Shown piece after piece: positions 60,187 to 64,000 of a stretch of 64,000 nt of DNA. The notes below the pieces were generated by a model. It saw only the letters and a list, made by a program, of their open reading frames with translations, was not told the origin of the DNA and did no database searches. Positions within the stretch are counted from its first letter, which is position 1. Each line of letters begins with the position of its first letter. This stretch comes from Sesamum alatum (Eukaryota > Streptophyta > Magnoliopsida > Lamiales > Pedaliaceae). The position numbers and the translations under genes were made by a program. The DNA is taken from contig JACGWO010000001.1 in the NCBI GenBank assembly GCA_034509735.1, positions 12,106,854 to 12,170,853 on the forward strand, read 5' to 3'.

Positions 60187-60956
60187 TCATCTAAGACCCG
60201 CAAGAATAAGAGATTCCGTGGACACAATACTGCAGCAAGTAAGCAAGGACCTTGATCCCAATTCTGCATCAAGGATAGAGAGGTCAGGGTAATAACGGGC
60301 TCGTAGTAATCGTGCAGTCAGGGAGGTCGGTTGTGTGAGCAAATGCCAGAACTGCTTGGAAAGCATAGTGTTGTTGAATGCTCGTAAGTCCCTCAAACCA
60401 AGTCCTCCCACAAGTTTAGAAGAGCACAATGTTTTCCATGGGAGCCAATGAATCTTTCGATTTTCACCTGAATACCACCAAAAACTAGCGATCATGCTCT
60501 CAATATCTTTGGATAAGACCTTCCAGCAACCGGAAAACCCCCATTGCGTAAGTCGGGGTGGTTTGCACCACTGCCTTAATCAAAACCTCCTTACCAGCCT
60601 GTGATAATTGTTCCTACCCCACGAGCAACATTTTTGCCAAATCTTATCACGAATAAAGCCAAATACCTCTTTCTTTGACCACCCAACAACGGAAGGCAAT
60701 GCCAAGTATCGATCGTGTTTGTCCGCCCGTCTAATGCTAAAACCATCTGAAATAGCCGTCGCCATGTCCTCCAAGGTATTCTTGGTAAAGATAACAACTG
60801 ATTTATGAAGGTTGATTTCTTGCCCCGAGGCTTTTCCCATAGACCTGAAGAAGGGATTTAATGCATTGCATGGCCTCAAGGGGAGCATGTGAACATATAA
60901 GTGTATCGTCAGCAAAAAATAGGTGTGAGATGCTAGGAGCACCTCAACAAATGCTA
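60187..60956 (-). pseudogene. LINE reverse transcriptase, C-terminal half
   Basis: The frame with SISHLFFADDTLICSHAP lies next to the truncation. 61002-60580 (in part) has GQEINLHKSVVIFTKN and YLALPSVVGWSKKEVFGFI, typical of plant LINE RTs. 60495-60187 has SFWWYSGENRKIHWLPWKTL and GGLGLRDLRAFNNTML. Frames differ between the pieces, so it is not functional. Confidence 0.85.
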
Positions 60957-61087
60957 AAATAGATATTAATTTTGAGCAAAATGAAGCGTAAAATTCTAAC
61001 AAAATCGTGAGAGATTTTTTGTTTATCTTACAAAAAAAAGAAGGATTGAACTTACTTTTTGTTCAAAATCTTGTTAGATCCTACTAA

Positions 61088-61307
61088 CACTAGAAAAAAA
61101 ATTACTATTGGCTATAATTTTAATGGTTTTGGCTAAAAATCATGGTAAATAATTATTATTAACCACGGTAAAATAAAATCAATGCGAAAAAATAGCTTTT
61201 ACACTATGACAAATCGTTGTGTGGTTGTGGTCAATGACTATTTATTACGGCTATTTATTATTAACTTTGACAATTAGCCATGATTGAATGTTATATTTCT
61301 TGTAGTG
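61088..61307. mobile_element. CACTA-type MITE, copy 4
   Basis: CACTAGAAAAAAAATTAC at the left, ATATTTCTTGTAGTG at the right. TAA flanks both sides (61085-61087, 61308-61310). 220 bp, the shortest of the four. Confidence 0.88.
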
Positions 61308-61310
61308 TAA

Positions 61311-62241
61311 ATATCTTATTTTGAAATTTTTATTAAAAAAAATTAAAGAAACTTTATAATTCAACAGTTTGGTAAAGCTTGTAAGGTTAGCCGATAAAAA
61401 CACCCTCTTAATGAATCAATTTCATTTTTTGGGCTGGATAAAGATGATTAAACTCTTTATAATATTCTATTTTTCAGGCGCTGAATTTTTTGAGCAGCAG
61501 AAGAAATTAGAATATGTAGAAATTGAATACGAGGTTGACTCAATCCAAGATCATTGCTGCAACTTATCCATTCATGTACCTAGGTTTTGCATTCAAAATA
61601 CTGAATCAAAAAGTATCAAGTAGACTTCCATTATAATTCTTCGATGTTTAAATTAATATAATTATTTTGAAGTATAAAATAAGTAAATATGTTGAGTCGA
61701 CAATGTATCTATTTGGACCAATCGTATCAAATGATATTAAATATTTTAGATCCATCGATCTAATACAGATCGAAAAGTCAATATAGAGGATTCAATATTT
61801 GCATCGAGAAAATACATGCTAATATCGATCCTCAAAGTGTTGGTAATTTTCTTGAATTGTGGCGCCCATTTAGTTTAGATGGTTAAAGTGCAAAGCCTAT
61901 ATGTATCACCCTAAAAAACATATGGAACAAGATATTCTTAGTGAGTTTAAATATGATTGCTACTCCAATAGCAATGGGTAGTTTTTAGAAATATAATTGC
62001 ACGCCTGCAAACGCACACACAGTTAAAACCACATGGGGGATTGTCTCGAAAACGACACTTAGATGATTAAATCAATTGTCAAAATAAAGATATCCAAGAT
62101 AATATATAATAATAGGTAGCAAAAGTTGTACATGATATCTAGAGGATTGATATTTATAGAAAATGTCTAATTATATAGTTTCACGTGTGCCATTAATATA
62201 TATTAAGATAATCTAATAGTCATATATAGTGAGTTCATACA
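61311..62241. other. non-coding stretch before the Tat-like LTR
   Basis: An 84-codon open stretch at 61369-61623 has no family resemblance I can name. Otherwise AT-rich without features. Confidence 0.5.
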
Positions 62242-62696
62242 TGTTGGGATTTGATGAATTTTCTAGGCCAAGTCGTGAAGACTTTAATTCACAACACGCC
62301 TATTGGGCCCCAAGGAGCTGGGCTCCCATAGATTGCATGGGCCCCCTAAGGAAAATTAGAAAGGGCCCCCTGGGCCCATCCAATCCAGAAGAAGTACAAC
62401 TAGGATATGGGATCCGCGACACGTGGCAGAATCTGGAGGGCCAAGGTGAGACCGTCCATACGAATCAGGTAGAAGTATAAATAGCTCTTTACTCTTAGTT
62501 ATTTAGGATTCACGCATTTATTCCTCAAACTACTTTTACCTAAATCCTGTCCTAAACCTGACTTGAGCGTCGGAGTGCTCACGCTGGGCCCCGACCTAGC
62601 TAGTTTGCTCTTTGTGCAGACGCGGAGGTTCCCGAACACCTATCGATTGGAGGCAAGGTACGACCCAACTACCTAGACCTACCTCGACCCATATCA
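62242..62696 (+). repeat. 5' LTR of a second Tat-like element
   Basis: 455 bp, TGTTGGGATTTG ... ATATCA. TATAAATA at 62476-62483. Directly followed by a PBS. Richer in GC than its surroundings. Confidence 0.8.
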
Positions 62697-62716
62697 TTTT
62701 GGCGTCGTCTGTGGGA
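62697..62716 (+). promoter_or_regulatory. primer-binding site of the second Tat-like element
   Basis: TTTTGGCGTCGTCTGTGGGA begins one base after the LTR. Same type as at 20083, with one base difference in the core (GGCGTC for GGCGCC). Confidence 0.75.
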
Positions 62717-62745
62717 ACCTCGCTGAGTCTGTTGTTCAAGAATAA

Positions 62746-63123
62746 ATGGATGGAATTCAACCCGTCCAAGACAACCCGGAGGGACAAGAGCTTCCGACCC
62801 AACGATCAGGAAAAAATGTGGCCGGCAATTCGAAAACACCCCCGGGGACCGTATACCATTTAACAGATGAGGAACTACAAGAATTGTTATCAACCACGGT
62901 GAGAGACGCACTGCCTCGAGCCAGAACGGGTGGGGAAATGGCAAGTCCAGTCCAACCCCGCCGACTTTTTGATATGACCGATGATGGGCGAACCATCGAT
63001 CGTGGGGCACCGACCATTCCTGTAATGACGGAACCTCCTAGAGCCACATCGAACGCCTCGAGACTTATCACGCGTAAGAACTCACCCTTTGCGGCTAACA
63101 TACTTGCAGAGACAACACCCCCT
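62746..63123 (+). pseudogene. Tat-like gag N-terminus, interrupted
   Basis: Open from ATG 62746 (MDGIQPVQDNPEGQ) through YHLTDEELQELL and NSPFAANILAETTPP, a typical Tat gag N-terminus. The last of these words normally leads straight into the IKIPxLSEY segment seen in the element at 20.8 kb. Here another LTR begins at 63124 and the frame closes at once. Confidence 0.8.
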
Positions 63124-64000
63124 TGAAAGAATCGGATACGGCCCGGGAACGCAACGGAAGCGTAAAAAACGTGAATTTAAAGCATAATATAAAATGGGTT
63201 CAAAAGGGTTTTCCCTTTGAAGTTCTCGAGCGTTAGGTGTATGTCAAGAGCATGAATAAAAGAGTAGAAGATGCTGGACATGTCCACTTGAGAGCTCAAC
63301 GTAGAACTCCTGTAATTTGTCCACACCACACTATGGAAGAGTTCTCTAAACTATTGCTAGATAGTAGTAGAGAAGAAGAAGAAGAAGAAGAAGAAGAAGA
63401 AGAAGAAGAAACAAACAACTCCAAATGAACACTATTGATTAGTGTTTTTGGAATGTTTTAGTTCAAACCTTTCCAAAAGGTATGAACACAAAAAGGAGAA
63501 AATTTGCAGAGATTTTGGAGAGTTTTTTGATGAAAAAATTCGTGCAAGACCTTGTCCTTACAAGTTATGTGAATAGTTTTGTGTATGTAGAGTTGTTGAA
63601 TTCAAAATTCAACTTATCTTGTCAACTTCCAAAGTAACCTACATACACACACCATTATCTACATAACCATGCACCATTATAGCAAATAAAACCACCCACC
63701 AAACCATATAAAGGTTGGTCACATGTGCCTCACATGTGGAAGATTTCAATTCTTCCTTTACTTGCTATAAATTGAATTTTTTCATGGACTAGGACTACTA
63801 GTCTTGGACTTTTATTTAATCTAATTAAATTATGTCCAAACAAAGTCCATTGGACATTAATTAATCCAATTAACCTCAATCTAATTTAATCCCATAAGTT
63901 TATTTAATTCAATTAAATAAACATAAGTCCGAACTCTAATTAATTGATCCAATCAATTAATTAATCCAAACCCGATAATGAATCCAATTAACTTAAAGGT
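63124..64000 (-). mobile_element. LTR of an element nested in the Tat-like gag (runs out of window)
   Basis: TGAAAGAATCGG at 63124 is the reverse complement of an LTR end ...CCGATTCTTTCA. The interior has a TATA-like word on the minus strand (about 63710) and no coding signal. Orientation is inferred from the promoter-like order on the minus strand. Class not certain; copia-like LTRs are my best guess. Confidence 0.5.
63371..63410. repeat. (GAA)n microsatellite
   Basis: About 13 uninterrupted GAA/AGA triplets inside the nested LTR. Confidence 0.95.

Larger units (their letters stand above)
58848..60956 (-). mobile_element. 5'-truncated LINE (L1-type) with RT end and RNase H
   Basis: On the minus strand, RT begins at the catalytic FADD box (just inside 60956), continues through its thumb and zinc-finger region, then an RNase H domain, and ends in an A-run (T-run 58847-58854 on plus). 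AAATAGAT flanks both sides (58840-58847, 60957-60964), a good target-site duplication. Truncation of the 5' end is typical of LINEs. Several frameshifts. Confidence 0.85.

Noticed and set aside
61369..61623. 84-codon hypothetical protein
   Set aside because: No family motif, no promoter or splice context, in AT-rich repeat surroundings; length is within chance.

Overview
The window is plant nuclear DNA, almost certainly from a eudicot. It is AT-rich and dominated by transposable elements: Ty1/copia, Ty3/gypsy of two lineages, a LINE, CACTA-type MITEs, Helitron-like elements and satellites. There is one recognisable host-type gene, a UGT84-like glycosyltransferase. I cannot name the species from sequence alone. 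No bacterial, organellar or CRISPR features are present.

Layout. 1-3934: 3' part of a broken copia element with its 3' LTR. 3935-9401: flank, MITEs, a 0.7-kb ATG/TAA microsatellite, a possible pararetrovirus relic, a CACTA MITE and a 1.43-kb palindrome. 9496-10977: UGT84-like gene with a wrecked N-terminus. 11590-12570: antisense relic of a Tekay-type LTR. 13420-19348: rearranged copies showing that 1338-15038 was tandemly duplicated and the second copy then lost 8.4 kb, including its UGT. About 19800-28230: a Tat-lineage Ty3/gypsy element with a spliced antisense ORF and a hairpin minisatellite. 28328-32340: a 333-bp satellite array with an inverted head. 32341-35620: minus-strand Helitron-like element carrying a solo LTR. 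35671-37170: a second long-TIR palindrome. 38698-47541: a full-length but dead Tekay chromovirus with both LTRs. 47745-56017: a nest of Helitron-like elements holding 39 copies of a ~54-bp unit that contains the tRNA-gene B-box sequence. 56343-61307: MITEs and a 5'-truncated LINE. 62242-64000: 5' LTR and gag of another Tat-like element, interrupted by a further LTR.

Activity. No retroelement has an intact coding set. The Tat element keeps an 1121-codon open stretch (end of gag, PR, RT, RNase H, second RNase H) and looks youngest. The Tekay element is closed by many nonsense changes. The most original signals are the B-box/oligo-T minisatellite, the head-inverted satellite directly behind a Tat 3' region, and the reconstructable duplication-deletion history around the UGT gene. 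All element names rest on motif recognition by eye; no database search was possible.
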